Source: an uncultured Thermoanaerobaculia bacterium
GTDB lineage: Bacteria; Acidobacteriota; Thermoanaerobaculia; Multivoradales; Multivoraceae
Direction: 5' to 3'
NCBI GenBank assembly: GCA_951812325.1
Contig: OX638294.1
Span: forward strand, 1,528,859-1,592,858
DNA length: 64,000 bases
Shown: positions 8,443-17,696 of the stretch, piece by piece
Layout: the number at the start of each line of letters is the position of its first letter
Position numbering within the stretch: the first letter of the stretch is position 1
Notes under the pieces: generated by a model
Told to the model about the DNA's origin: nothing
The model's database searches: none
The model's input: the letters and a program-made list of their open reading frames with translations, nothing else
Translations under genes and position numbers: made by a program

Positions 8443-8590
8443 TCCATGGCATCCCGTCCAGCATCGTGCCATCCGTGTGCTCGATGACTCGCACCCGGAG
8501 GTGGGCTCAGGTGCGGCGGTGGCCGCGCCTTGCCGGACGGAGGCTTGACCGCTCGCGGTGCGGCACGGACTCTCACCACGGGCTGCTGAA
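8443..8590. repeat. R2 dispersed repeat, diverged copy a
   Basis: The segment aligns with the R2 copy at 35036-35250: GGCATCCCGTCC, CATCGTGCCATCCGTG, then CTTGCCGGACGG and GGACTCTCACCACGGGC occur in the same order. The hairpins have decayed in this copy. It lies between the divergent TIM-barrel and Tricorn genes and probably carries parts of both promoters. Confidence 0.6.
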
Positions 8591-8605
8591 CTGGAAGGAA
8601 CCGAC

Positions 8606-11600
8606 ATGATGAACACTCCCCTCAGGCACCGCATCCTCTGGCCCGCTCTGGGCGCCGCCGCCATGGCGACCGCGGCGTCGGCGGTCGACGTTGCGGACAC
8701 CCGCCTGCTGTCCCAACCCGCGATCAGCGACGAGCACGTGGCCTTCGCCTACGCCGGCGACCTCTGGATTGCCGGTCGCGACGGCCGCGGCGCGCGCCGA
8801 CTGACCTCGCACGAGGGAACGGAGACCGGCCCCCGCTTCTCCCCCGACGGTTCCCTGGTCGCGTTCAGCGGCGAGTACGACGGCAACATCGACGTCTTCG
8901 TCATGCCGGCCGCGGGCGGCGAACCGACGCGGCTCACCTGGCACCCGGGCGCCGACCTGGTCCAGGGCTTCACCGTGGACGGTTCGGCCGTCCTGTTCGC
9001 CTCCCAGCGAAGCATGTTCACGACCCGTCACTTCCAGCTCTTCACCGTCCCGCTGACCGGCGGTCTGCCGGCGAAGCTGCCGATTCCGCACGGTCTGCGC
9101 GCCAGCTACTCCCCCGACGGCGGCCGGATCGCCTACATCCCCACGCCCGAGCGTTTCCAGCAGTGGAAGAACTACCGCGGCGGCACGACCTCGCGAATCT
9201 GGATCTACGACACCGGAGACCACTCGGTGCAGACGATCCCCCAGCCCGAGGGCCGCTCGAACGACACGAACCCGACCTGGATCGGCAACCGTGTCTTCTT
9301 CCGCTCCGACCGGGACGGCGAGTTCAACCTGTTCTCGTTCGACACCGGAAGCGGCGAGATCGTCCGGCACTCGGACTTCGAGGACTTCCACGTCGAGAAT
9401 CTCTCAGGGTCTGCGGACACATTGATCTACGAGCAGGCCGGCTACCTGCACCTCTACGACCCGGGTTCGGACCGCCACGAACGGCTGCGAATCGGCGTCG
9501 CCGCGGACCTGACCGAAACCCGGCCCCGCTGGGTCGAGGGCCCCGAGTACATTCGCAGCGCCTCGATTTCACCGTCCGGGGCGCGCGCGGTCTTCGGCTA
9601 TCGCGGCGACATTCTCACGCTCCCCGCCAAGAAGGGCGACGCTCGCAACCTGACCCGAACGTCCGCCATCCACGAGCGCTTTCCCGCCTGGTCTCCCGAC
9701 GGCGCCAGCATTGCCTTCTTCTCGGACGAGGGCGGCGAATACGGGCTCCACATCCGCGACCAGGACAGCGGCGAGGTCCGCCGCCACGAACTCGGCGGCG
9801 AGCGCGGCGGCAACGGCTTCTACGAGAACCCCGAGTGGTCGCCCGACGGCGAGCGGATCAGCTACGTCGACAACTCGATGTCCCTGTTCATCATCGACGT
9901 CGAAAGCGGCGAAGTCGCCAGGATTGCCAGCGAGCACTACTACGGCCCCTCCGCCCCGGCGCGCCCCGGCCACTCCTGGTCGCCCGACTCGCGCTACGTC
10001 GCTTACACGCTGAACACCCGCTCCTACATGCAGCAGGTGTTCGTCCACGACGTGGAGGCCGGGACCTCCCATCCGGTGACCGACGGCCTGAGCGAAGTCG
10101 GCGAACCGGTCTTCGACCGCAGCGGCGACTACCTCTACTTCTCCGCCTCGACCGACGCCGGACCGGTGAAGCACTGGTTCGCCATGTCGAACGCCGACAT
10201 GGAGGCGTCGAGTTCCATCTACGTCGCCGTCCTGCGCGCGGACGGCGAATCGCCCCTGGCACCGGAGAGCGACGAGGAAGGCGCCGCGTCAGGCGGCGAG
10301 GAAGCGGACGGCGAAACCAGCGGGGACGAAGAAGCCGCCGCCGAAGGAGAGGACGACCGCGACGAGGACGAGGACCGGGTCGAGATCGATTTCGAGGGGC
10401 TCAACCAGCGCATCCTTGCGCTTCCCGTCCAGACCGGCGGCTACGGCAATCTGGAGGCCGGCGCCGCCGGCAAGCTCTACTACCTCCGCAGTTCGCCCGC
10501 CGGCAGGTTCGGGGGCGGCGGCGGCGACCTCGTCCGCTTCGACCTCGACCAGCGCGAGGAGACGGTCATGCTCTCGGACGTGGTCGGCTTCTCCCTCAGC
10601 GCAGACGGCAAGAAGCTGCTCTACGCCGGCCGGGACGACTTCGGCATCGCGGACGCCGGCAACAAGATCGACCGCGCGAAGAGTGCGATCCCGACCGACA
10701 AGCTGACGGTGCGCATCGACCCGCGGGCCGAATGGCAGCAGATCTACGACGAGGTCTGGCGGATCAACCGCGACTACTTCTACGACCCCGGCATGCACGG
10801 CGCGGACTGGGCGGCGATGGCCGAGAAGTACAGCGGTTTCCTGACCGACGTCACCTCCCGGGCCGACCTGAACAGGGTGCTGCGCTGGATGTGCAGCGAG
10901 ATTGCGGTCGGCCACCACCGCGTCGGCGGCGGCGACCAGCGCGCGGACCCGGAGCGGGTCGGCGGCGGCCTGCTCGGCGCCGACTTCGAGGTCGCCGACG
11001 GACGCTACCGCTTCGCCCACGTGCTCGGCGGCCTGAACTGGAATCCGGAACTCCGCGCGCCGCTCACCGAGCCCGGCGTCTCGGTGACGGCCGGCGAGTA
11101 CCTGCTGGCGGTCGACGGCATCGAACTTGTGGCCGACGACAACGTGTTCGCCCGGTTCGAGAACACCGCGGGCAAGATCGTGGAACTGACCGTCGGCCCG
11201 AGCGCCGACGGCGCCGACTCGCGCACCGTGTCCGTCGTGCCGATCCCGAACGAGTCGGCGCTCCGCAACCGGGAGTGGGTCGAGCGCAACCTGGCCAAGG
11301 TCGAGGAAGCGACCGACGGCCGGGTCGCCTACGTCTACGTGCCGAACACGACCACCCTTGGCCACACGTACTTCAAGCGCTACTTCTTCCCGCAGGTCCA
11401 CAAGCAGGCCCTGATCGTCGACGAGCGGTTCAACGGCGGCGGCCAGGTCGCCGACTACTACATCGACCACCTCCGGCGCCCCTACATCAGCCACTGGGCG
11501 ACCCGCTACGGCGCCGACTTCCGCACCCCGAGCGCGGCGATCCTGGGGCCGAAGGTCATGATCATCGACGAAACGGCCGGCTCGGGCGGCGACCTGCTGC

Positions 11601-11923
11601 CGTGGATGTTCAACAAGCTGGGTCTCGGCGCCCTGGTCGGCAAGCGGACCTGGGGCGGTCTGGTCGGCATCCTCGGCTTCCCGATCCTGATGGACGGCGG
11701 CTTCGTCACCGCCCCGAACCTCGCGATCTGGACCGAGGACGGCTTCGTGGTCGAGAACGTCGGCGTGCCGCCCGATGTCGAGGTCGAGCAGTGGCCGGCG
11801 GACGTCATCGCGGGCCGCGACCCGCAGCTTGAGAAGGCGATCGAGATCGTCCTCGAGCAACTGGAGGAGAACCCGCCCGCCGAGCCGGTCAAGCCGCCGT
11901 TTCCGATCCGCGTGCGCCGCTAG
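8606..11923 (+). CDS. Tricorn-like S41-family protease with N-terminal propeller
   Basis: The 1105-residue exported protein has a short signal (AALGAAAMATAASA). Residues about 30-350 hold WD/TolB-like blades (SPDGSLVAFSGEYDG, SPDGGRIAYIPT), followed by a second set to about 530. The C-terminal part has a PDZ-like segment (about 785-860) and an S41/Tricorn core: His770/771 in VGHHRVGGG and the nucleophile Ser993 in ETAGSGGDLLPW, with Glu in IWTEDGFVVENVG. This matches the Tricorn protease, which degrades peptides. An acidic insert of about 45 residues (10267-10395) separates the propeller and protease halves. The ATG at 8606 follows AAGGAA. It is monocistronic. Confidence 0.9.
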   Translation: MMNTPLRHRILWPALGAAAMATAASAVDVADTRLLSQPAISDEHVAFAYAGDLWIAGRDGRGARRLTSHEGTETGPRFSPDGSLVAFSGEYDGNIDVFVMPAAGGEPTRLTWHPGADLVQGFTVDGSAVLFASQRSMFTTRHFQLFTVPLTGGLPAKLPIPHGLRASYSPDGGRIAYIPTPERFQQWKNYRGGTTSRIWIYDTGDHSVQTIPQPEGRSNDTNPTWIGNRVFFRSDRDGEFNLFSFDTGSGEIVRHSDFEDFHVENLSGSADTLIYEQAGYLHLYDPGSDRHERLRIGVAADLTETRPRWVEGPEYIRSASISPSGARAVFGYRGDILTLPAKKGDARNLTRTSAIHERFPAWSPDGASIAFFSDEGGEYGLHIRDQDSGEVRRHELGGERGGNGFYENPEWSPDGERISYVDNSMSLFIIDVESGEVARIASEHYYGPSAPARPGHSWSPDSRYVAYTLNTRSYMQQVFVHDVEAGTSHPVTDGLSEVGEPVFDRSGDYLYFSASTDAGPVKHWFAMSNADMEASSSIYVAVLRADGESPLAPESDEEGAASGGEEADGETSGDEEAAAEGEDDRDEDEDRVEIDFEGLNQRILALPVQTGGYGNLEAGAAGKLYYLRSSPAGRFGGGGGDLVRFDLDQREETVMLSDVVGFSLSADGKKLLYAGRDDFGIADAGNKIDRAKSAIPTDKLTVRIDPRAEWQQIYDEVWRINRDYFYDPGMHGADWAAMAEKYSGFLTDVTSRADLNRVLRWMCSEIAVGHHRVGGGDQRADPERVGGGLLGADFEVADGRYRFAHVLGGLNWNPELRAPLTEPGVSVTAGEYLLAVDGIELVADDNVFARFENTAGKIVELTVGPSADGADSRTVSVVPIPNESALRNREWVERNLAKVEEATDGRVAYVYVPNTTTLGHTYFKRYFFPQVHKQALIVDERFNGGGQVADYYIDHLRRPYISHWATRYGADFRTPSAAILGPKVMIIDETAGSGGDLLPWMFNKLGLGALVGKRTWGGLVGILGFPILMDGGFVTAPNLAIWTEDGFVVENVGVPPDVEVEQWPADVIAGRDPQLEKAIEIVLEQLEENPPAEPVKPPFPIRVRR

Positions 11924-12124
11924 CGCGCGGCAGGCCGTGACAGAATTCCCTGTCGCACCGGGAGCGGCAAGGCGCCCGTCCAGCAAGGGCAGGGCGAGTG
12001 CCCCGCCTCGCTCTGAAGAACTTGCCGGGCTGCGTTCCATGGCGCAAACTCCCGGTGCCGGCCTGCCATGCGGGTTCCGGCCCGCATCCGTTCTCCGGCA
12101 GGCGAATCTCCTGCCTGCGTCCCC

Positions 12125-12979
12125 ATGAGCCTCTCCTTCATCCTGCCCCGGCTCCGCGCGGAGTGGCGCAAGCGCACCGGCCGCGAGCTTTCGGCGGCCG
12201 ACATCCACCCGGGCTTCCGGGACCGGGAACGACACTTCCGGTCGCCGCCGATGACGGCGGAGATGGTCGCCGCGATCGCTCGCCTTTCACCCCAGTTTCA
12301 TCTCGAACCCGGAGAATCGTCGCGGGCGTTCTGGGAACTGACCCAAAACGGCTCCTGCTGGGGAGAGTTCGACGCCGCGGCGCCCGTTCTGCGGCTCATG
12401 CCGCCGCCAGCCAGGACGCTCGACATCGGCTGCGGTCTGGGTCGCTCGACCGCCTTCTTCCGGCGCGCGCTGGGATGGCGGGACACCGAGTTCCATCTCT
12501 ACGACGGCGACGGTCCGCGCGTCGACTATCCGCGGAGCGGGAAGCGCACCGACCGCTCCTTCTGCGGCGACCTGAACACCCTCCGGGCGGTGCTCGAACA
12601 CAACGAAGTCCCGAAGTTCCGGATCTTCGACGCCCACAAGCTGGACCACCGCCTCGACGCCCTGCCGGGCCCGTACGACCTCGTCTACTCCTTCTACGCC
12701 GCCGGCTTCCACTGGTCCCTGGCCGACTTCTGGAGCGAGTTCGAAGCGATCTCGCACAAAAGGACCGTCGGTATCTTCACGATCCACCGCAACTTCGAGG
12801 AGTTCCCGGCGCTACGGAACTGGGCAACCCGCATCGTCCCCTTCGACCGCAGCCTGATCAAGGACCGGCCCCACCGGCTGCTGATCGCCTCGCGCGACGA
12901 AGAACTCCTGAGGCCCTGCGCCGCGGTCGAGTCGGGTGAGGCGACGACGACGCGGCCGAAGGAACGAGCCACACGCTAG
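12125..12979 (+). CDS. SAM-dependent methyltransferase-like protein
   Basis: A 284-residue protein with a class I methyltransferase motif I, TLDIGCGLGRS, at residues 98-108. An acidic end of strand 2 follows (FHLYDGDG), then FRIFDAHKLDHRLDAL and the motif IV-like YDLVYSFYAAGFHW. The C-terminal ERATR tail is basic. The substrate is not evident. The ATG at 12125 was chosen because an upstream in-frame Met lies in low-complexity sequence. The DoxX gene starts 40 bp downstream, so the two may be cotranscribed. Confidence 0.7.
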   Translation: MSLSFILPRLRAEWRKRTGRELSAADIHPGFRDRERHFRSPPMTAEMVAAIARLSPQFHLEPGESSRAFWELTQNGSCWGEFDAAAPVLRLMPPPARTLDIGCGLGRSTAFFRRALGWRDTEFHLYDGDGPRVDYPRSGKRTDRSFCGDLNTLRAVLEHNEVPKFRIFDAHKLDHRLDALPGPYDLVYSFYAAGFHWSLADFWSEFEAISHKRTVGIFTIHRNFEEFPALRNWATRIVPFDRSLIKDRPHRLLIASRDEELLRPCAAVESGEATTTRPKERATR

Positions 12980-13019
12980 GCTACGAGTTCAGACGCCAAC
13001 AGCCCAAAGGAGGGAAGCG

Positions 13020-13451
13020 ATGCTCAACGCGCTCAAGAAGATGCTCAACGCGCTCAAGAACTGCCAGTCCCAGACCTACGCCGCGCTGCGGATCGTCGCC
13101 GGCTTCCTCTTCCTCTGGCACGGGGCGCAGAAACTCCTTGGCTTCCCTCTGCCCACTCCTGAAGGCGCCCCGAGCTTCATTCTCTACCTTGCCGGCCCCA
13201 TCGAGCTGATCGGCGGCGCGTTGATCATGCTCGGCCTGTTCACCCGCCCGGTCGCCTTCCTCGCCAGCGGTCTGATGGCCTTCGCCTACTTCATCGGGCA
13301 CGTCTTCCGGCCGGTCGAAGACCCCGGTGTCTGGCACTATCTGCTGCCCTTGGTGAATCGCGGCGAGGCCGCCGTTCTCTTCTGCTTCGTGTTCCTCTAC
13401 ATCGCCGCCAGGGGCAACGGCATCTGCAGCCTCGGCGGCGACGAGGACTGA
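13020..13451 (+). CDS. DoxX-family membrane protein
   Basis: The 143-residue protein has four hydrophobic helices and the DoxX signature: ALRIVAGFLFLWHGAQKLLGFP near the N-terminus, then GPIELIGGALIMLGLFTRPVAFLASGLMAFAYF. DoxX proteins are small inner-membrane proteins linked to redox or thiosulfate metabolism. A strong ribosome site (AAAGGAGGGA) precedes the ATG at 13020. The first 21 bp are tandemly duplicated (ATGCTCAACGCGCTCAAGAA at 13020 and 13041), giving MLNALKKMLNALKN; the second ATG may be the ancestral start. Confidence 0.85.
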   Translation: MLNALKKMLNALKNCQSQTYAALRIVAGFLFLWHGAQKLLGFPLPTPEGAPSFILYLAGPIELIGGALIMLGLFTRPVAFLASGLMAFAYFIGHVFRPVEDPGVWHYLLPLVNRGEAAVLFCFVFLYIAARGNGICSLGGDED

Positions 13452-13467
13452 AGAGGCCCGTCCGCCC

Positions 13468-14238
13468 TCAGCTCACTGCGACGATGCCGCCGTCGACCGG
13501 GATCGCGGCGCCGGTGACGTAGGCCGCCGCACGCGACGCCAGGTAGATCGCAACACCGGCCATGTCCTCCGGGGCGCCGATCCGCTTGCGCGGATTGCGG
13601 GCGCGGATCTCGTCGCCGAACTTCTTCAGGTTGTACTCCATCATCTTGCTCTCGAACGGCCCGGGACAGACGGCATTGACCGTGACGTCCTCTGCCGCGA
13701 GCCGGCGGGCCAGGGCGCGGGTGAGATGGATCATCCCGGCCTTGCTGGCGCTGTACGGGTAGTGCTCCGCCGGGTTCAGGTGCAACCCGTCGATCGAGGC
13801 GATGTTGATCACCCGCCCCGGGTCGTCGGTCGTCGCCGCGGCGCGCAGTTCCGGCAGCAACCGCACCGTGAGGAAGAACGGCCCCTTCAGGTTGATGTTC
13901 ATCACCTTGTCCCAGCCGGACTCGGGAAACTCCTCGAGCGGCGCGCCCCAGGCGGCGCCGGCGTTGTTGACCAGGATGTGGAGCTTGTCTTCGCGTTCCC
14001 GGAACTCGGCGCAGAAGCGCTCGACGCCCTCGACCGAAGCCAGGTCGTTGGGTAGCGAAATGCACTCGCCGTACTCCGCGAGTTCCTCCGCCATCGCATC
14101 GCAGACGGCCGCCTTGCGCGAGCTGATGTAGGTGCGGACGCCGTTCTCCACGTAGCCGCGGGCGATCATCGCGCCGATCCCGCGGGAGCCGCCGGTGACC
14201 ACCGCCACCTTGCCGGACACGTCGAACAGGTTCTTCAT
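13468..14238 (-). CDS. SDR-family oxidoreductase (FabG-like)
   Basis: A 256-residue classical short-chain dehydrogenase/reductase. The nucleotide-binding motif TGGSRGIG is at residues 15-22, NNAG at 91-94, the catalytic Ser148 and the YxxxK pair Tyr162/Lys166 in YPYSASK. The C-terminal GAAIPVDGG is typical of FabG-like enzymes. The first-strand exit has Ser-Ser-Arg after TYI, which suggests NADP(H). The substrate is probably a ketone or secondary alcohol but is not determined. It converges with doxX, with 16 bp between the two stops. Confidence 0.88.
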   Translation of the reverse strand: MKNLFDVSGKVAVVTGGSRGIGAMIARGYVENGVRTYISSRKAAVCDAMAEELAEYGECISLPNDLASVEGVERFCAEFREREDKLHILVNNAGAAWGAPLEEFPESGWDKVMNINLKGPFFLTVRLLPELRAAATTDDPGRVINIASIDGLHLNPAEHYPYSASKAGMIHLTRALARRLAAEDVTVNAVCPGPFESKMMEYNLKKFGDEIRARNPRKRIGAPEDMAGVAIYLASRAAAYVTGAAIPVDGGIVAVS

Positions 14239-14381
14239 CTCGGGTTCCTTTCCGGATCGGGCGGACAGCGGTTCGGCCTGCGCCGCAGACGAGACGCTGC
14301 GCAGCAGAGTTCAAGGCGCACGCTCCCGGTCAGCTGAGGGGCCGGGGCCAAACCGTGAAGTCTACGTCAGGTCTGGCGGCG

Positions 14382-16295
14382 CTACTGCGGCGTGCCAACG
14401 GTCAGTGCGTCGGTCAGCACGGAACCGGACCGCGCCGTCTGGTCCCAGAGTCCGAGCGCGATCCGCTGCCGGCCAGCGGGCAGACGAAGCCTCAACCCGG
14501 CGCGGTAGTGGCTCTCCAGGGCCTCCGCCAGCGCGTCGGCGGGCACCTGCAGCGGCACTTCGAGATGCTGGGCGGCGGTCAACTCATCGTCGTCGTCCAT
14601 TGCCACGACGACCAGCCGCGTGGCCGCGGAGTGCACGCCGTCGAGCTCGACCAGATCGACGCTGCTGATTGGAAACTCGACCCACATCTGCACGTCGAAC
14701 AGGTCCTCTCCCTCGACGGGGACCATCGCGTCGACATGGACCTCCATCCGGTGCGGATTGTCGCTCTGACCAACGAACGCGGCCGCCAGCGCCCGCTCCG
14801 AAATCCGGGAGCGCACACCCTTCTTGATGTAGCCCTGCCGGTAGTTCGCTTTCATCCCCCGGCCCTTGACGCGAACCTCGATCGCGGTGAACTCCCCCTC
14901 CGCCTTGTCGGCCGCCGACAAGGCGAGCGAGTAGTACGACTGCATCCCGCCGACGGCCTGAGGCAGCAGGCCCGCCAGAGTCCCGCCGCCCGTGCGGGCG
15001 AACCCGCCCGTGCCCTCGGCCAGGCCGTGCAACGCCTCCCGGTGGTCCGAGATCTCCAGCAGCGCGCCCCGCCCCTTGGAGCGCCGGGCGCTGGTCGCCG
15101 CGTTGCCCGGCGGCGGTTTGGCCGCGACCAGGGTCACGCCGTAGGTGTTCGCCTCGGCGACGATCGCGCGGATGGTCGCCGTGGCCCGGTACTGCTCGAC
15201 CTCCTGCTGAAGACGCCCGGCCTCCTGGCTCGTGTCGCGGTCCAAGGGGCCGCCGGTACCCGGAGTGCCTCCGGACAGCCCGCCGGTTCGGCTCTCCACC
15301 AGAGCGCCGGCGGTCGTGGCACTGCCCGTCAGCAGATCCTGCAGATGCTCCATCAGGGAGCCGAGCGGCCGCTCCACCACGCCGTCCGAGACGTAGATCA
15401 GCGCCTTGCGGCCCTCAAGCCAGGACAGGGTGCGCACGAAGTTGCCCAGAGCCTCGAAGCTGCTCTCCGAGTCGGCGTAGGTCTCGCGCGCGTAGGTCCG
15501 CATCTCACCCAGCAGCACGTCGATGGACAGGGCGGCGTTCTGGCGGTCGAGGCGGTCGCTGCCGCGCATCCGCTGGAACGCGGAGGTCACGGAGAGTTGG
15601 GCGCTCTGACGCAGGCCATCGCGCCGGTCACCCACGGTCCCCTGCCCTTTCAGGCGGAACAACGCGCTCCGGATCGCCGCCCAGTCGCGGGTGAAGCCCT
15701 GGAGCACCCGCGGCTCCTGATCGTGCGCCGCGACCATCACCCGCACGCGGCGATCCTCCAGCACGACCGCCAGGTCCGACTCGAGCTCCGCCAGAGCCCG
15801 GTCGCGGTTGGCGGACAGCATGTTGTGATGATCGAAGTAGAGGACGAGCCAGATCGGCGTCGACGCGTTCGGATCTTCTCTCGTGACCTCGTGGAAGTTC
15901 ACCGGATCGACCCGGCGCCCGTGTTCGAAGACCTGGAAATCGGACACCGTGAGACCGGTGACGGGAGCCCCCTGCCGGTCGATGACCTGCACGTCGATGT
16001 TCACGACCTCGACGTCGACGGACTCCCGGACCACGCCGGCCACGAACGGCGTCTCCTGTGCGCTCAGAGGCCCTGCCGCGGACACGAGGAGGGCGAAGAG
16101 GAGCGCGAGGCCGGTTCTCCTGCTGTGGCCGGGGCCGTTCCCAGGTCGGGGGCTTCGGTGACCGAAGTGAGGAAACCACTCCGGAATCGGCAAGTCCGCG
16201 CCGGCACGGTTGTCGACGCCCGGAAATGAAGGCCGCCTGCCTGCGCCCGGCGTGAAGCGACGGACTCTGGCAATGTCCTGCCTGCTGTGGTTCAT
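14382..16295 (-). CDS. VWFA-related protein of the acidobacterial type
   Basis: About 637 residues. After a hydrophobic signal (GLALLFALLVSAAGPLSAQ, about residues 61-79) come VEVVNIDVQVIDRQGAPVTGL and DFQVFEHGRRVDPVNF, the opening of the VWFA-related domain family expanded in Acidobacteriota. WLVLYFDHHNMLSANR stands where the DxSxS MIDAS motif would be, and GRKALIYVSDGV follows. The only in-frame ATG, at 16295, lies beyond repeat R1 copy C. The first 55 or so residues are therefore translated repeat, and the true start may be a TTG inside the repeat. The protein is probably secreted or periplasmic and binding rather than enzymatic. Confidence 0.75.
   Translation of the reverse strand: MNHSRQDIARVRRFTPGAGRRPSFPGVDNRAGADLPIPEWFPHFGHRSPRPGNGPGHSRRTGLALLFALLVSAAGPLSAQETPFVAGVVRESVDVEVVNIDVQVIDRQGAPVTGLTVSDFQVFEHGRRVDPVNFHEVTREDPNASTPIWLVLYFDHHNMLSANRDRALAELESDLAVVLEDRRVRVMVAAHDQEPRVLQGFTRDWAAIRSALFRLKGQGTVGDRRDGLRQSAQLSVTSAFQRMRGSDRLDRQNAALSIDVLLGEMRTYARETYADSESSFEALGNFVRTLSWLEGRKALIYVSDGVVERPLGSLMEHLQDLLTGSATTAGALVESRTGGLSGGTPGTGGPLDRDTSQEAGRLQQEVEQYRATATIRAIVAEANTYGVTLVAAKPPPGNAATSARRSKGRGALLEISDHREALHGLAEGTGGFARTGGGTLAGLLPQAVGGMQSYYSLALSAADKAEGEFTAIEVRVKGRGMKANYRQGYIKKGVRSRISERALAAAFVGQSDNPHRMEVHVDAMVPVEGEDLFDVQMWVEFPISSVDLVELDGVHSAATRLVVVAMDDDDELTAAQHLEVPLQVPADALAEALESHYRAGLRLRLPAGRQRIALGLWDQTARSGSVLTDALTVGTPQ
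16134..16280 (-). repeat. R1 dispersed repeat, copy C, inside the VWA gene start
   Basis: The copy has the same orientation relative to its gene as copy A. The ends read GGCCGTTCCCAGGTCGGG (16134 on) and CGGACTCTGGCAATGTCC (to 16278). The reading frame of the VWA protein stays open across the element, so it may contribute the first part of that protein. Confidence 0.75.
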
Positions 16296-16390
16296 GACAG
16301 TTTGAGCCCTTCATGGTCGTTGGCCAGGCGGTGAGTCACGGAGAGGCCGGCGAACCCCGCGCCGACCACCACCGCATCGAGCTTGCACAT
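16292..16390 (-). pseudogene. truncated flavoprotein start (FAD-binding fragment)
   Basis: A 32-residue frame starts at 16390 with MCKLDAVVVGAGFAGLSVTHRL, a dinucleotide-binding GxGxxG fold like the N-terminus of Baeyer-Villiger or other flavin monooxygenases. It ends at a TGA that overlaps the ATG of the VWA gene. The expected 450 or more further residues are missing; R1 copy C begins 11 bp further on. The gene was probably divergent from the CoA-transferase and was cut off by the rearrangement that placed R1 and the VWA gene here. Confidence 0.55.
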
Positions 16391-16469
16391 CGCGCCGAAT
16401 CGTATGCTAAGCGTCCACTCCACGTCCGGTGACCGTGACCGGGCATCCACTCCGGAACGAACACCAACC

Positions 16470-17648
16470 ATGCCGGCACTCGACGGTCTCCGCATCCTGG
16501 ATCTGACCCGGATCCTCGCCGGACCGACCTGCACCCAGTTGCTCGGCGACCTCGGCGCCGACGTGATCAAGATCGAACGGCCCGATCACGGCGACGACAC
16601 CCGCGCCTGGGGGCCGCCCTTCGTCCAGGACGACAACGGCGCGGACACGTCGGAGAGCGCCTACTACCTGTGCGCCAATCGGAACAAGCGGTCAGTCGCC
16701 ATCGACCTCGCCTCCGCGGAGGGCGCGAATCTGGTGCGCCGCCTCGCCGCCCGATCCGACGTGCTGATCGAGAACTTCAAGGTCGGCACGCTCGGCCGCT
16801 ACGGCCTCGGCTACGACGACCTGAAGGAGGACCTGCCGGGGCTCGTCTACTGCTCGATCACGGGTTTCGGCCAGACCGGTCCGAACGCGCATCGCGCCGG
16901 GTACGACCTGCTGGCCCAGGGCTACGGCGGCATGATGAGCCTCACCGGCGAACCGGACGGAGAGCCGATGAAGGTCGGCGTCGGCATCGCGGACATCGTC
17001 TGCGGCATGTACGCCTCGACCGCGATCCTGGCGGCGCTGCGCCACCGCGACCGCACCGGCAACGGCCAGCACATCGACCTCGCTCTGGTCGATACGCAAA
17101 TGGCCTGGCTGGTCAACGAGGGGACGAACTACCTGACCTCAGGCGAGGCGCCCCGGCGGCGCGGCAACGACCACCCGAACATCGTTCCCTACGGAGTGTT
17201 CGAGACCGCGGACGGCCACGTGATCGTCGCGGTCGGCAACGACGCGCAGTACGAGCGGTTCTGCGAATTCCTCGGCGCGCCCGAGCTGGCCTCGGACGAG
17301 CGCTACCGCACCAACGCCGGCCGGCTCGCCCACCGCGACGAGCTGGTCGCCGAGTTGTCGCGTCGCGTTCGCCAGCTGAGCAGCGCCGACGTGCTCGGCG
17401 GCCTCGAAGCCCGCGGCGTGCCCGGCGGGCCGATCCACGACCTGGAACAGGCACTGGCATCGGACCAGGCGCGGGCCCGCGGGATGACGATCGACATGCC
17501 GCACCCTTTGGCCGGCAGCGGCAGCGTCAAGGTGATCGCCAACCCGATCAGGATGTCGGAAACGCCGGTTGCGTACCGCCGTTCGCCGCCCGTCTGCGGC
17601 GCCGACACAAACGAGGTGATCGCGGAGCTGCTGGGCGACGACGACTGA
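16470..17648 (+). CDS. CaiB/BaiF-type (family III) CoA-transferase
   Basis: The 392-residue protein opens with MPALDGLRILDLTRILAGPTC and continues LGDLGADVIKIERPDHGDDTR, the canonical family III CoA-transferase start. VLIENFKVG, GLVYCSITGFGQTGP, GYDLLAQGYGGMMSLTG and QHIDLALVDTQMAWL follow in order; the last contains the catalytic Asp of the family. The partner acid is unknown. The ATG at 16470 was chosen by alignment to the family start. It is not close to another gene on the same strand; fabH follows after 260 bp that include R1 copy D. Confidence 0.9.
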   Translation: MPALDGLRILDLTRILAGPTCTQLLGDLGADVIKIERPDHGDDTRAWGPPFVQDDNGADTSESAYYLCANRNKRSVAIDLASAEGANLVRRLAARSDVLIENFKVGTLGRYGLGYDDLKEDLPGLVYCSITGFGQTGPNAHRAGYDLLAQGYGGMMSLTGEPDGEPMKVGVGIADIVCGMYASTAILAALRHRDRTGNGQHIDLALVDTQMAWLVNEGTNYLTSGEAPRRRGNDHPNIVPYGVFETADGHVIVAVGNDAQYERFCEFLGAPELASDERYRTNAGRLAHRDELVAELSRRVRQLSSADVLGGLEARGVPGGPIHDLEQALASDQARARGMTIDMPHPLAGSGSVKVIANPIRMSETPVAYRRSPPVCGADTNEVIAELLGDDD

Positions 17649-17696
17649 GACGACTTGCGCGCATCCGGTGCGGAACCGGTCTTCCGAGGTTGGCAG

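Noticed and set aside
9163..11832. An 889-codon open frame on the plus strand, out of phase with the Tricorn gene
   Set aside because: It lacks any domain signature and is very Arg/Pro-rich, the usual shadow of a high-GC gene in another frame.
10289..12235. A 648-codon minus-strand frame opposite the Tricorn gene
   Set aside because: Composition is that of antisense to coding DNA and there is no family match or ribosome site.
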